From: Wurfbainia villosa
Lineage: Eukaryota > Streptophyta > Magnoliopsida > Zingiberales > Zingiberaceae
Reading direction: 5' to 3'
DNA: 64,000 nt
NCBI GenBank assembly: GCA_025175895.1
Contig: CM045990.1
Span: forward strand, 42,342,658 to 42,406,657
The translations under genes and the position numbers were made by a program. The notes beneath the pieces were generated by a model. It worked only from the letters and a program-made list of their open reading frames with translations. It was not told the origin of the DNA and made no database searches. Within the stretch, counting starts at the first letter, position 1, and the number at the start of each line of letters is the position of its first letter. Shown one piece after another: positions 1 to 12,099 of this stretch.

Positions 1-676
1 AGAGCGTCACCTTCCTCCAGTGCTTGTGGGGCATCCCTTCTCCTTGATCTTCGCTCCGAGGTAGTAAATCGCGGTGCCACTTGCTTTGTCCTTCTCATCT
101 TTACTTCTCTTGGGCTTCCTTGAGGGTTGGAGAGGCTCCTAGGAGGTGGGGAAGGTGATTTCACACGGCTAGGGCAAGAAAAATTGAACCATAAGGCGGG
201 TTTGGGGCGAAACACACGGTGTGGCGCCCCTTATACCTCAAGCTCCATGGCTGTGTGAATCCACATGGCCAGGTCATGTGCGCTGCTGGAAATTGGGGCA
301 TGGTCGTGTGATTTCACACAACCAGGCCGTGTGATTTCACACAGCCAGGCTGTGTGCTCCTTTATTTTTCTCCCAGAGTGCATCACGGTCTGAATTCTCC
401 TATATGCCCTGCCGTGTGGGCTTCTCCTCATGGGGTTATGGCCGTGTGAAACCACACGACCACCCCGTGCCTCTTACTGTAGGCTCAAAATGTGTTTTTG
501 TTCCTATCTAGCAAGTTCTTCCTAATCTGATTTTATTCGCAAAGCAATTCTAAATGCCAGAAATTAAAATCTAAACTATACAAACAAATGCAATAAAGTC
601 AAAAACAAGTAAACTTGGGTTGCCTCCCAAGAAGTGTTTTGTTTAAGGTCTTTTAGCTTGACCATACTCCATTATT
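1..676 (-). other. Gypsy-1 3' non-coding region with CACACGG palindrome array
   Basis: No convincing gene. On the minus strand, immediately after the protease, there is a hairpin box at about 612-636 (CTTGGGAGGCAACCCAAG in sense, a 6-bp perfect stem). It is followed by a cluster of CACACGG/CCGTGTG-type short inverted repeats (231-460) and a GGTATAAGGGGCGCC segment near 219-235. The same order (box, array, ATAAAAGGCGCC segment) occurs in gypsy-3 at 46,435-46,790, so this is a conserved 3' module. A small second reading frame may follow toward base 1 but I cannot support it here. Confidence 0.55.
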
Positions 677-1383
677 TCAACTTGGCTCCGGTGGTTCTGT
701 GAACCTCCCTTCATCCATCTCGAAATCTATATCTTCTGGTAAAGTAGTCGTTCTCCTGCACGAGGTATACCCATCTACGAAGGGATGCTTACAATCTGAT
801 GGGTTGAATATGATGATCTCGTCATCTACCTCCAAGGTGACTTTATGTGGCTTCACGTCTATGCATGCTCCCGCAATCGCCAGAAAGAGTCTTCCTAAAA
901 TGATGGGATTCTGAGGGTTTGGTCCTGTGTCCAGTATGATAAAATCTGTGGGTATGACAAAATTCTCAACCACCATAGGTACATGTTCTAACATGCCAAC
1001 GGTCTCCTTGATCGTGTCGTCCGCCATGCGAATACCTATGTCCATCGGTTGTATACGACTTAGTCCCATCTCTAGGTAGGATGCGTAGGGCATCACGCTA
1101 ACTGATGACCCTAGATCGCATAGTGCTTCATCGAAGCTCTCACCATAAATCATGCAGGGTATACCAAATTCACCAGGGTCCTCCAACTTGGGTGGGATTT
1201 TATCTTCAATTTCAGACTGGTTTGGTAAAGTCGAAATCATGGCTGCACACCCCCTAGTAAATCTATTTTTTTGTCCTATTCCCTCACTGTATATCCCCTC
1301 TTCCTTAACCTGGTTTTTCTCAATTGATAGTGGAAAGCTATCCATGGTCTGCGATACAGTTTGGGCTATTTAGGCCACTTGCA
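677..1383 (-). pseudogene. Gypsy-1 gag C-terminus and aspartic protease
   Basis: An open frame of 222 residues (677-1,345), whose upstream part is the end of gag. It contains a retropepsin fold of the plant gypsy type: the catalytic triplet is in CDLGSSVSVMPY, with the Asp at about residue 77. The C-terminal ILGR/FLA loop lies at about 149-156, followed by a conserved D-V-K-x-x-K-V-T-L-x-V segment. Retropepsins cut the Gag-Pol polyprotein in the virus-like particle. The frame is open but lacks its start because copia-1 (ending at 1,389) separates it from gag. It ends at 677 with no pol following. Protease identity is secure; activity is unknown. Confidence 0.85.
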
Positions 1384-1388
1384 TTTCT

Positions 1389-3603
1389 TGTTGGGTTTCC
1401 CCACCACCGCGACAAATGTGTGTTCGAACACGTTTCGTAAACATGCACACAGTGGAAGCAATAAAATCAATAAATCTAATTTATTACAACACATATATTA
1501 CATGCATGCAGGATACAATATGTGTAGACATAATCGCAATTTCAAATTTTGCAATAAAAGGAAATTACTCTAGTTATACCTGACGTATCACGTGTAGCGG
1601 GAATGACATCAACCGAAGCAACTCTCGCTAGAATTGCCTCTATCCGTATCCACGCCGAGTATCATTGGGATAGCTTCACCAAGCTACGAGCCTCGTCTTC
1701 GTAGGAGTTACTAGCCTTGTGTTGAAGACGATGTGATCCAAGAGAAGATCACAATCCGAATAAAATTCGGATCCAAAAATCGAGTTTCGCAAACTTGCTT
1801 CCAGGAAGCTGTTTTCGTCAACCGATTGACGAAAACTCAACCCTCCACCTATGAGGATTTCCAGAGAACCAATCCCCGGCAAATAGGTCACTGTCGGAGA
1901 GCAAAACACCAACCAAACGACCTCTCCACAAAGAGGAGAACAAGCTGTCCCGAATCTGGACAGCTTGTTTGGTGAAAGATTTGGCCGGCCAATCAATGGT
2001 CGGCTACTCCTTGGTCGCCGACGGCCAAGGGAGGATGGCCGGAGGAGTCGCCGATGGCTGGTGGGTGGCCAGCAGTGACTTGGGCAGCAGCAAAACCTGG
2101 GCGGCAGCTCCTCTTGGGAGGCTAAAGCTCTTGGGCAGCAAGAGCAAGGAGGAGGGCTTGGGTGGCTAGGGTTTCCAATACCCCTGAACCAATTAATTCT
2201 CTACGAAAAACCCTTAAGTCGTGTTTTTATAGAGAACACATTCTCCTAACGGTTATTGGTTCATAACTAAAACCCGTTAACTCGCTCCAATAACTTAAGT
2301 TAAAATAAACCAAACTGCGTTGGTCTATTTTAAGTTAAAACGGTTCATTCGTTTAAAACAAACCAAACCACTTTGGTTTATTTTCCACCATTGGATTAGA
2401 ACCAAACCAATTTGGTTCATCCATCATGTCTTCATAAGACTCGACCCATCCATGCTTCTGATGCAACTAAAACCATTTCATACTCGCTCTATGTTTGGTC
2501 AAACCAAACCTAGTCTCTCTCAATTTGAGAATCCTATTCTCAAACTCGTTTTAAATCCTTCGGATTAAGCTCGTTGTGCATGTGACCAAATAGGTTCTCA
2601 GTTTATGTTGGTCGTCTATAATTAACTATTATTTATAGAACGATTATGAGTGGCACCTAGTAGTACATCATGATCCCCAATTAATCGGAAAATCAACGGT
2701 TGATCCCAGAACCATTTTTGAAACCCTTCAGCAGCTACAATGAATCGTGTCCCATTCCTTTCACTCATCTTATATCCACTTGGTTTAGGACATGGTCTAT
2801 TGTGTCAGTCCCCACTAGGTTGACTATATCACACATAACCCAAGTATTACTTCCTTGTCCTCCGAATTCTAGTTATTGCACATGTATCCAAGAGTACTAT
2901 ACTCTAAACATGCAATTCTTTGGCCAAAGACTTTAGTAACAATCCGACGAGAGGCCATGGGTATAAATCTCCTTGTAAGGAGCGGTGAATCCTCTGTAGG
3001 CTATACAAATACCTTCGACCACTTTGACTTATACCCAATCATCTCAGGTCCACATCTCCTCGGAGATGCTTGCTTAAGATGTCAAAGCATAAGTCTCCAT
3101 GACCAAGATGACTTGAATACCGCAAGTTGAAGGAACAACACACTTAAGTTGCAATAAGAACTTTATTGACATATCCACATATGCAGAGAACCATATGAAG
3201 TCTTATAGCTAGTCACTCCAATGAACTAGTTACCATAACTAGCATCCATGATTAACTCCGGACATCCCAATGTCTCTAGGCAGTGAGAAACAGCTGCTTG
3301 GATAAACCAAAGAGTATACCTCGTGCTAGTCTCAACAGAATGGATGCCATCCGAATCCATCAATTCATCGACTAGGGATAATTCCAATACATCACAATTA
3401 CACATGTAGAGATACTCACTAGTTGTGATCCAATCACAAGTTCTCTCATGCTGTGAATTGTATTGCGGACATTCAGTAAATGAGTTTAAGATCCAATCAA
3501 ATACATGAAAACATGTATACCCAAATAGTGAATCTTCATTTATGAAATAAATGGTACAACCATAAGGCGATTGTCTTAGGACACCTCTCATTTATTACTA
3601 ACA
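1389..3603 (-). repeat. Copia-1 3' LTR
   Basis: Aligns along its length with 8,615-10,812. It starts TGTTGGG and ends ACTAACA on the plus strand. It contains a minus-strand TATA box (plus GTTTTTATA at 2,223-2,231) and, upstream of it, an array of AACCAAA/TTTGGTT inverted repeats. The GC-rich stretch 1,970-2,170 gives short open frames that are only LTR sequence. Confidence 0.93.
2223..2420 (-). promoter_or_regulatory. Copia-1 LTR promoter: TATA box with AACCAAA/TTTGGTT inverted-repeat array
   Basis: On the minus strand a TATAAAAAC box (2,223-2,231) is preceded by several short inverted repeats, such as AAACCAAACCACTTTGGTTT at about 2,360 and AACCAAACCAATTTGGTT at about 2,402, plus an ACTTAAGT palindrome near 2,292. 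The second LTR repeats the arrangement (TATA 9,449-9,457, array about 9,500-9,655). Position relative to TATA suggests an upstream activating region. That role is inferred, not shown. Confidence 0.6.
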
Positions 3604-3617
3604 AACTCCCACTTGGC

Positions 3618-5401
3618 CTAATGCCAATCGCCACGGTATCCAATACCATAAGCTCTAGCATGACCCTCAAACTTATTTTGAGGTAAGGCCTTAGTTAAAG
3701 GGTCCGCTAAGTTCCTTTCAGTGGGAATCTTCTCGATTTGTATTTCTTTCCTACTTATAATCTCTCTGATCAAATGATAGCGACGAAGCACATGTTTGGA
3801 TCGTTGATGAGACCACATCAAGTTCAGAGATGAACTTATTGATCCAAACTGCTTCCTTTGCTGCTTCCAAAGTTACAATGTATTATGCCTCAGCGGTAGA
3901 ATCCGCTATAGTTTCTTGCTTGGAACTTTTCCAACTTATTGCACCTCCATTTAAGGTAAATATGTAACAAGACTGAGACCTGGAATCATCCTTGTCTGTC
4001 TGGAAGCTGACATCCGTATACCCATATATTACCATATCACCCTCTCCATATATTAGAAACACATCCTTAGTTCTTCTTAAGTACTTAAGGATTGCCTTAA
4101 CAACCGCCCAATGATCCATTCTTGGATCAGACTGATATCTGCTCATGACACTCAGAGCATACGATACATTGGGCCTAGCATATAACATAGCATACATGAT
4201 ATATCCTATTGTGGATGCATAGGGAATCTTACTCATGCAAATCCTCTCGTCTTCTGTGCATGGACACATAGACTTCGAAAGGTGTATCCCATGCTTGATG
4301 GTAAGGAAACCTTTCTTGGATTTCGACATGCTAAACCTCTTTAGCACTCGGTCTATATATGTAGACTGTGAACGACCAAACAACCGTTTCGATCTATCTC
4401 TATAGATCTTAATCCCGAGGATGTAGGTCACTTCTCCCAGGTCTTTCATGGAGAATGTTTTGGATAACCAAATTGTAACCGATTGTAAGACAGATATATC
4501 GTTTCCTATAAGTAATATGTCATTGACATACAACACTATGAACACAATTGCACTCCCACTAACCTTCTTGTACACACAAGGTTCGTCCGGATTTTATGAG
4601 AAATCAAACCTTTTGATTGTCTCATCAAAACGGATATTCCAGCTCCTGGATGCTTGCTTCAGTCCATAAATGGACCGTCAAAGTTTGCATAACTTGGTTT
4701 TATCAATCGATGTGAAACCCTCAGGCTATATTTACACGTCCTCGAGTAGGTTTCCATTAAGGAAAGTCATTTTCACATCCATCTGCCATATCTCATAATC
4801 ATAATGAGCAGCTATGGCCAGGAGCATCGGAATGGATTTAAGCATAGCAACTGGTGAATAGGTTTCGCCATAATCAACACCTTGCTTTTGACGATAGCCT
4901 TTCGCCACTAATCTAGCCTTATAGGTAATCACATTACGATCCATGTCGGTTTTCTTCTTGAAAACCCACTTGCACCGTATAGGCTTAATACCTTCAGGTG
5001 GGTCCACCAAGTTCCAAACTTGATTTTCATACATGGAATCCATTCGACTTCATGGCTTCAAGCCATTTGTCCCTTTATGAACTTTTCAGAACTTCTTCAT
5101 AACTGGTAGATTCCTCATCGTCAATGAGTAACACATCGTTCGATTCACTTACGAGAAATCCATATCTCTCGGGAATGTTATATGTCCTACTAGATCTACG
5201 AAGATGTGGTGTAACAATAGGTTCAGCCGATGTCTCATCACTATGAGTTATCGGTTGAGGTGTTTGACTAGGTATCTCATCAATGTCTATTGGAGTCTCT
5301 TGAACCTCCTCAAGTTCAACAACGCTCCTACTGTTTTCTTGCAAGATAAACTCTTTCTCTAGAAACACAGCATTCCTTGAAACAAACACCTTTTGTTCCA
5401 T
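3618..5401 (-). pseudogene. Copia-1 reverse transcriptase and RNase H
   Basis: Three broken frames (5,401-5,075; 5,043-4,732; 4,575-3,618). They carry an acidic linker, then the copia RT start (W-N-L-V...KWVFK), the first catalytic Asp in WQMDVKMTFLNG, and the second active-site motif reading YVND at residues 16-19 of the third frame where active copia RTs have YVDD. The distal frame has the ILGIKI segment and then an RNase H ending in the SSKQETIADSTAEAE region and the closing ADPLTKALP motif. The enzyme copies element RNA into DNA in the particle. Stops near 3,880, 4,575-4,732 and 5,043-5,075 plus the YVND change indicate a dead copy. Confidence 0.9.
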
Positions 5402-5440
5402 AGGATGATAGAATTGGTAACCCCTCGTTTCCTTAGGGTA

Positions 5441-6691
5441 TCAAATAAATAGACATTTATCAGACTTAACATCCAGTTTGTCTGATACAGTCCGCTTCAC
5501 ATAAGCAGGACAACTCCATATCTTCAAGTAAGATAAATGAGATTTCTTACTATTCCATATCTCATATGGAATAGTAGAGACTACCTTTGTCGGGACTCTG
5601 TTTAACAAGCAAACAACAGTCTGAAGTGCATAGCCCCAAAAGGACTTAGGAAGATTCGCGTGATTCATCATCGACCTAACCATGTCCAACAAGATTCGGT
5701 TTCACCTCTTAGATACACCATTATGCTGTGGTGTATACGGCGGAGTCCATTGAGATAATATACTGTTGTCCCTTAGATAATCTAGAAACTCTTGACTCAA
5801 GTATTCACCACCTCGATCCGATCGAAGTATTTTAATACTCTTTTCAAGTTGTTTTTCTATTTCATTTCTAAATTCTTTGAACCTTTCAAAGGCTACAGAC
5901 TTGTGTTTCATCAAGAACACATACCCAAATTGTGAGTGATCATTGGTGAAGGTAATGAAGTAGCTATAACCTCCTAGAGCTTGAGTTGACATAGGTCCAC
6001 ATACATCAGTATGTATTAGACCAAGCAACTCTCCCACCAGTTCACCTTTTCCCGTAAAAGGTAACTTAGTCATCTTGCCTTTTAAGCATGATTCGTATGT
6101 ATCGTATGAATCTAATTCAAACAATTCCAGAATTCCATATCGGTGTAATTCAGACATGCATTTCTTGCTCACATATCCATGATGACAATGACACATGTAG
6201 GAGTTTAATTGATTATCTTTTCGAGCATGCTTGTTGCTCGCTTCGATATTGAGAATGTCACTGGATACGTCTAACATATATATACCATTGCACAATATTT
6301 CAGTCCTATAAAGCACGTCATTCAAAGTTATGTAACAACAATTGTTACTAAAAGTTAAATGGTACCTATTTCTATTTAAACAAGAAATAGAAATGATGTT
6401 TTTTATCAATGAAGGAACATAAAAGCAATTGTCTAATTCTAAGACAAGTCCTATAGGGAGTTTTAACAAATACATTCCGATGGCGAGTGCAGCAACCTTT
6501 GATCTATTCCCAACATGTAAATTTGACTCTCCCTTGACGAGTCTTCTTCTATTCCTTAACCCACGTATGTTATTGCATATATGTGAACCACACCCGGTAT
6601 CCAATACCCAAGTGTCTAAGGAAATAGAATGACAATCAATAACGAAGATATCTGAAGAAGATGGGGCATCAGATGCCTTCTTCTTTTTCAC
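5441..6691 (-). pseudogene. Copia-1 protease and integrase
   Basis: A 329-residue open stretch (6,691-5,702) followed after a stop by 5,692-5,441. The retropepsin active site is WVLDTGCGSHI (Asp about residue 31). It is followed by a degenerate pre-integrase zinc segment (H-C-H-H...C-x2-S-E-L-H, about 168-183). The integrase core has catalytic Asp in IHTDVCGP (about 229) and LRSDRGGEY (about 292). The third acidic residue, expected in the NGV-x-E-R motif, reads Lys (about 328), and a stop codon follows two residues later. The distal piece is the conserved W-G-x-A...N-R-V-P-T-K integrase extension. Two independent lesions at the active site argue against function. Confidence 0.9.
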
Positions 6692-7290
6692 GGACTCAAG
6701 ATAAATCTTGTAGTTTCTTTGCCAATGGCTTTCCTTGCCATAGTAATAGCAAGTGCCCTTTTGAGATAGTTATGCCTTTTTAGCCCTTTTCTTCTTCCCC
6801 TTCTGTTGTTCCTTTGACTTCCTTTTAGAACCTTTCTTTGAAGAATCAACTAACAGCACCATCCCTTGCTCATGCTTCACAGAAGGCTCCACAGTCTTCA
6901 GCATATTGAGCAGTACCATAGATGAACCTTCTTACATCTCAGAGGTGAATAGGAGCTTGGAGACTTCGAACCTTTCGGATCTCACTTGCTCATCAAACAA
7001 TTCATAAAGATGAAAGACTATGACATGAGCATCCATATGCTCATGCTGCTTCCGCAGCTCGGGTACCATCACGGCTAGCATGATGCAACTCGCCAGTTCA
7101 GAATCAGTCACATGTTTTCTGATAGGCCAACAATTGGTCTGGAGTTACATCATCCTTCGGACGGGTGGGAAGAGACTCTTCAAGGACATACGCAAGCTTT
7201 TCTGCCTTGAGAACAATTCTCAAGTTTCTAAGCTAGTCCAAGAAGTTCAACCTAGTCAATTTATTCGAATCCAAAATAAAGCACAAATTC
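6692..7290 (-). pseudogene. Copia-1 gag remnant
   Basis: Not openly readable, but the minus strand translates in pieces to a copia-type capsid: N-K-L-x-R-x-N-F-L-D...L-R-I-V-L-K-A-E-K-L-A-Y-V-L near 7,280-7,200, the M-V-P-E-L-R-K-Q-H-E-H-M segment near 7,065, a Lys-rich region, and a damaged zinc knuckle (C-Y-Y-Y-G-K-E-S-H) near 6,745. At least four in-frame stops are present. It leads straight into the protease frame, as expected for a Gag-Pol fusion. Confidence 0.75.
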
Positions 7291-8596
7291 AAAGACATCA
7301 TGATCAAGCGATTAACCTAGAAAGACAAATCGAGCATATATGAGAAAAATGATTTAAAAATGCTTCCACATGCATTTACAAAATCCCATTCATTTTTCGA
7401 AATAAAAAACCCTCAAAATTAATTCGGGAGATCAAAGGTCCATCTCCGAATGGGTTGATATCCAACATAGATAAGAACAACCTTGGAGTGAGTCCAACAA
7501 GCCATTCTTAGATATGATGGTAGGTATCAAGTATACCGATTACATATCACGTATATGTAACTATCACAATGTGCTATTAACTAATTGAATGTTCACACAT
7601 ACATTGGGTTGTTAACATATTAACAAGTATGCATCATATGCATAGCACCCAACTTCACCTCTCTTCACATCGATCTTGGAGTGAGTCCAACAAATTGATG
7701 CTCCAAGTTAGAGCCGTTCCATTAATCATGAAATAGTTTTAACATAGTTAGAGCGCATTCAACCAATTAGCCAGGCTTGGAGTGAGTCCAACAACCCAAA
7801 CTAACGATTGACCTCTGGCTCTTACCATATTAGTCTTAAACTATTCCAATGATTTGAACATGTTCAGGTTCGAGCCAGGGTTGGAGTGAGTCCAACAACC
7901 CAAACAAGAAACAGAACTTCGGTTCTAACCATATTAATGGAAGGTGTAGGCTTTAATATTGTGTAAGGGTTTTAATGTCTCATCCTCTTTGCATGCAAAT
8001 AACTATTATCTACATGACATGACACACATAACATACATCTACATGTCACGACACGCATGACATAATGATATGCATCTAATGCAATTACATGACATACAAT
8101 TATGACATGTACAAATAGTTTCCTTATTTGTCATAACTATTTTTGGAAATAAAATTTGTTTTAGATTTGATTTCCCAAATCAAATCATGATTAAATTAAG
8201 AAACAAATTTCTAAATCTAATCACATATTTTATTTATGGAAAGTGTTAATTAAGGAAAGTCAAATTTAATTTAGGAAATAAATTTCCTAAATTGTAATTT
8301 CCTAATCATATTAGGAAATTTACAATTTGAATTTTCCTTATTTGTCATAACTATTTATGGAAATAAAATATGTTTGAGATTTGATTCCCAAATTAAATCA
8401 TGATTAAATTAGGAAACAAATTTCCAAATCTAATCACATATTTTATTTATGGAAAGTGTTAATTTCCATAAATACTTCTAAACTTTCCAAAAGTAAGAAA
8501 TTTCCATAAATACTTCTAAACTTTTTAAAAGTAGAAAATTTCCATAAATACAATTATGACCATCGCAAAATAATTTTACGATTATGTCGGAACATA
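7291..8596 (-). other. Copia-1 untranslated leader with internal repeats
   Basis: AT-rich, no coding potential seen. It holds four copies of TTGGAGTGAGTCCAA (near 7,484, 7,677, 7,772, 7,882), each an inverted repeat with TTGGA/TCCAA arms. It also has a direct duplication of about 130 bp (8,118-8,250 and 8,333-8,463) and a short tandem duplication near 8,465-8,550. Leaders of this length between primer site and gag are long for copia. Confidence 0.7.
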
Positions 8597-8614
8597 GTGT
8601 GGCTCTGATATCAT
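8597..8614 (-). promoter_or_regulatory. Copia-1 primer binding site (initiator tRNA-Met type)
   Basis: On the minus strand, directly after the LTR end CCCAACA, the sequence reads TGATATCAGAGCCAC, one change from the TGGTATCAGAGC core complementary to the 3' end of initiator tRNA-Met. This fixes the LTR edge at 8,615. Confidence 0.85.
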
Positions 8615-10812
8615 TGTTGGGTTTCCCCGGCACTGCAGCGAGTATGTGTTCGAACACGTTTCGTAAACATGCACACAGCGGAAGCAATAAAAGTAATAAA
8701 TCTAATTTATTACAATACACACACATCACACGCATGCAGGATACAACATGTGTAGACATAACCGCAATTTCAAATTTTACAATAAAAGGAAATTACTCTA
8801 GTTATACCTGACGTATCATGAGTAGTGGGAATGATATCAACCGAAGTAACTCTCGCTAGAATTGCCTCTATCCGTATCCACGTCGAGTATCGTCGGGATA
8901 GCTTCACAAGCTATGAGCCTCGTCTTCGTAGGAGTTACTAGCCTCATGTCGAAGACGATATGATCCGAGAGAAGATCACAATCTGAATAAAATTCGGATC
9001 CAAAAATTGAGTTTTGCAAACTCGCTTCTCGGAAGCGGTTTTCGTCAAGCGATTGACAAAAAATTAACCCTCCACCTATGAGGATTACCGGAGAACCAAT
9101 CCCCAGCAAATAGGTCGCTGTTGGAGCACAAAACGCCGACCAAACGACCTCTCCACAAAGAGGAGAACAAGCTGTCCAGAATCTGGATAGCTTGTTTGGT
9201 GGAAGATTTAGCCGCCCAATCAATGGTCACTGCTCCTTGGTCGCCGACGGCCAAGGGAGGATGGCCGGAGGAGTCACCGGTGGCTGGTGGGTGGCCGACA
9301 ACGACTTGGGTAGCAACAAAACCTGGGTGGCAGCTCCTCTTGGGCAGCTAAAGCTCTTGGCCAACAAGAGCAAGGAGGAGGGCTTGGGTGGCTAGGGTTT
9401 CCAATACTCTTGAACCAATTAATTCTCCATGAAAAACTCTTAAGTCGTGTTTTTATAGAGAACACATTCTCCTAATGGTTATTGGTTAATAACCAAAACC
9501 CGTTAACCCGCTCCAATAACTTAAGTTAAAATAAACCAAACTGCGTTGGTCTATTTTAAGTTAAAACGAACTGAACTAACTTTGGTTCATTTGTTTAAAA
9601 CAAACCAAACCACTTTGGTTTATTTTCCACCATTGGATAACCAAACCAATTTGGTTCATCCATCACGTCTTCAAAAGATTCGGCCCATCCATGCTTCCGA
9701 TGCGACTGAAACCATTTCATACTCGCTCTATGTTTGGTCCAACCAAACCTAGCCTCTCTCGATCTGAGAATCCTATTCTCAAACTCATTTTAAATCCTTC
9801 GGATTACGCTCGTTGTGTGTGTGACCAAATAGGTTCCCAGTTTAAGTTGGTCGTCTATAATTAACTATTAATTATGGAACGATCATGAGTGACACTTAGT
9901 AGTACATCATGATCCCAGAACCATTTCTGAAACCCTTCAATAGCTATAATGAATCGTGCCCCATTCCTTTCACTCATCTTATACCCACTTGGTTCAGGAC
10001 ATGGTCTATTGTGTCAGTCCCCACTAGGTTGACTACGTCACATCTAGCCCAAATATTACTTCCTCGTCCTCTGGATTCTAGTTACTGCACATGTATCCAA
10101 GAGTTCCATACTCTAAACATGCAATGCTTTGGCCAAAGACTTTAGTAACAATCCGACGAGAGGCCATGGGTATACATCTCCTCGCAAGGAGCGGTGAATC
10201 TTCTGTAGGCTATTCAAACACCTTCGGCCACTTTGACTTATACCCAATCATCCCGGGTCCACATCTCCTCGGAGATGCTTGCTTAAGATGTCAAAGCATA
10301 AGTCTCCATGACCAAGATGACTTGAATACCACAAGTCAAAGGAACATCGCACTTAAGATGCAGTAAGAACTTCATTGACATATCCATATATGCAGAGAAC
10401 CATATGAAGTCTTACAGCTAGTCACTCCAATGAACTAGTTTCCTTAACTATCATCCATGATCAACTCCGGATATCCCAATGTCTCCAGCTAGTGAGAAAC
10501 AACTGCTTGGATAAACCAAAGAGTATACCTCGTGCTAGTCTCAACAAAATGGATGGCGTCCAAATCCATCAATTCATCGACTAGGGATAATTCCAATACA
10601 TCACAATTACACATGTAGAGATACTCACTAGTTGTGATTCAATCACAAGTTCTCTCATGCTGTGAATCATATTATGGAAATTCAGTAAATGAGTTTAAGA
10701 TCCAATCAAATACATGAAAATATGTATACTCAAATAGTGAATCTTTATTTATCAAATAATTTGTACAACCATAAGGCGATTGCCTTAGGACACATCTCAT
10801 ATATTACTAACA
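8615..10812 (-). repeat. Copia-1 5' LTR
   Basis: Direct-repeat partner of 1,389-3,603, differing by scattered substitutions and small indels. Its right edge ATTACTAACA abuts the target duplication TTTCT and then gypsy-1 gag. It contains the promoter array and the TATA box at 9,449-9,457 (minus sense). Confidence 0.93.
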
Positions 10813-12099
10813 TTTCTAGCATTTTTGTGTGGCTTGTAAGCCCATCGATAGAGGACTTCAACTCCCTAAGAGCCTCATCAGATCTCTGATGTTGGCTATG
10901 GAATTCTGTATTGGCCTTTGTTTGGGTAGCAATAAAATCTTCAATCATCAATTCCAGTCTAGATTTGGGTGGTTGTTGCTGCCCACTGCCCTATTGTTGC
11001 CCATATCCTCCCGATTGTTAGAAATTCTCCGAATTATTCCTATAGAAAAGGTTCGGGCGGTTCCTCCATTCGGGATTGTAGGTGTTGGAATATGGGTTGT
11101 TGGGCCTTTGATTGTGGTGGCCAACTACATCGACATGCTCAATTTTTCCTTCGTAGCTGCCCCGACCTCCATAGTGGTCCTCCTGATATGCTGCTACTCC
11201 TTCCCCAACATTATTAGTCGCACATGCAGATGCAGGGGTTATAGAATCAAACCATCTGCTTAGCACGTCCATTCTTGCTGCTAAGTGGTCAATGGAGTTG
11301 ACATCATATGGACTAGCTTCAAGCACTGGGTGACTACGCTCGGAAGCCCATTGATGGTGGTTCTGAGCCACCTCTTCTATCAGCTCCTCTGCTTCCTCGA
11401 TAGTCTTATCCATTAATGCTCCTCTTGCAGTAGAATCGAGGGACACCTTAGTGGTGTATGTGATCCCATTATAGAATATGTGGATCACCAGCCACCTCTC
11501 TAGACCATATGGGGGCATTCATAGAGTAGCCCTTTGTAGCGATCCCAGGCTTCGAACAAGGACTCCCCTTCTTTCTGGCTGAAGCTAGTGATCATGTGGT
11601 GCATGTGAGTAGTCTTACTTGGTGGGAAATTTTTTTTTAAGAACTGCTGCTCACATTGCTCCCACGTGGTGATGCTTCCTGAAGGAAGGGAGTGGAGCCA
11701 TGTCTTCACCTTATCCCACAGTGAGAACGGGAATAGGCTTAGATGGATCGCGTCAGCTGGTACTCCATTGAGTTTCATCGTCGAGCATATCTTCAAAAAG
11801 GTCTCTAGGTGCCGGTTCGGGTCTTCAGCTGCAACACCTTCGAATTGGCTCTACTGGACCATGTGTATAAGCGTAGATTTCAGTTCAAAGTTGTTGGCTG
11901 AGATTCATGGTCCAGTTATGCTTGGCCTATATCCTCTAACTCTAGGGGTTGCATAGTCTCGCAAAGGCCAGCTACGTATGTTTACCACAGATGTGTCTAG
12001 GTCTTCCATTCTTCTCTGCTTAGCTCTCCTACGATGATAGGTTCTTTCGATTTCTAGGTTTATCGGAAACAAATTTTCCGATCCTAAACGTCTACGCAT
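10813..12099 (-). pseudogene. Gypsy-1 gag (retrotransposon capsid)
   Basis: Minus-strand frames 12,099-11,905, 11,796-11,500 and 11,518-11,018 assemble into an Athila/Tat-type Gag. The N-terminal R-R-R-R-A-K-Q-R-R region is basic. The central retrotransposon-gag domain has S-L-W-D-K-V-K-T-W-L...W-E-Q-C-E-Q-Q-F-L-K-K-N-F-P-P and F-x-Q-K-E-G-E-S-L-F-E-A-W-D-R-Y-K. A linker rich in Asn, Gly and Tyr follows, then a helical S-x2-D-x-L-T-S-H-T-K-M-L-E segment cut by copia-1. Stop codons at 11,905 and 11,851 (TAG after HMVQ) and a frameshift near 11,510 break it. The TAG is shared with gypsy-2 gag. Confidence 0.85.

Larger units (their letters stand above)
1389..10812 (-). mobile_element. Copia-1: Ty1/copia LTR retrotransposon with degraded pol
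   Basis: Two direct repeats of about 2.2 kb (1,389-3,603 and 8,615-10,812), both TG...CA on the plus strand, flank a 5-kb internal region. The target duplication TTTCT lies at 1,384-1,388 and 10,813-10,817. On the minus strand the order is 5' LTR, tRNA-Met-type primer site, leader, gag, protease, integrase, RT, RNase H, polypurine tract AAGTGGGAG, 3' LTR. Integrase-before-RT order makes it Ty1/copia. It is inserted in gypsy-1 gag. The coding region is broken by several stops and frameshifts and by catalytic substitutions, so it is inactive now, although it is the only element in the window with recognisable pol. Confidence 0.95.

Noticed and set aside
231..455. A 74-residue minus-strand frame rich in His
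   Set aside because: Generated by CACACGG/CCGTGTG repeats in the gypsy 3' module; no conserved features.
1970..2170. GC-rich frames with Gly/Trp-rich peptides (also 9,192-9,395)
   Set aside because: Present in both copia-1 LTRs with different frame breaks; untranslated LTR sequence.
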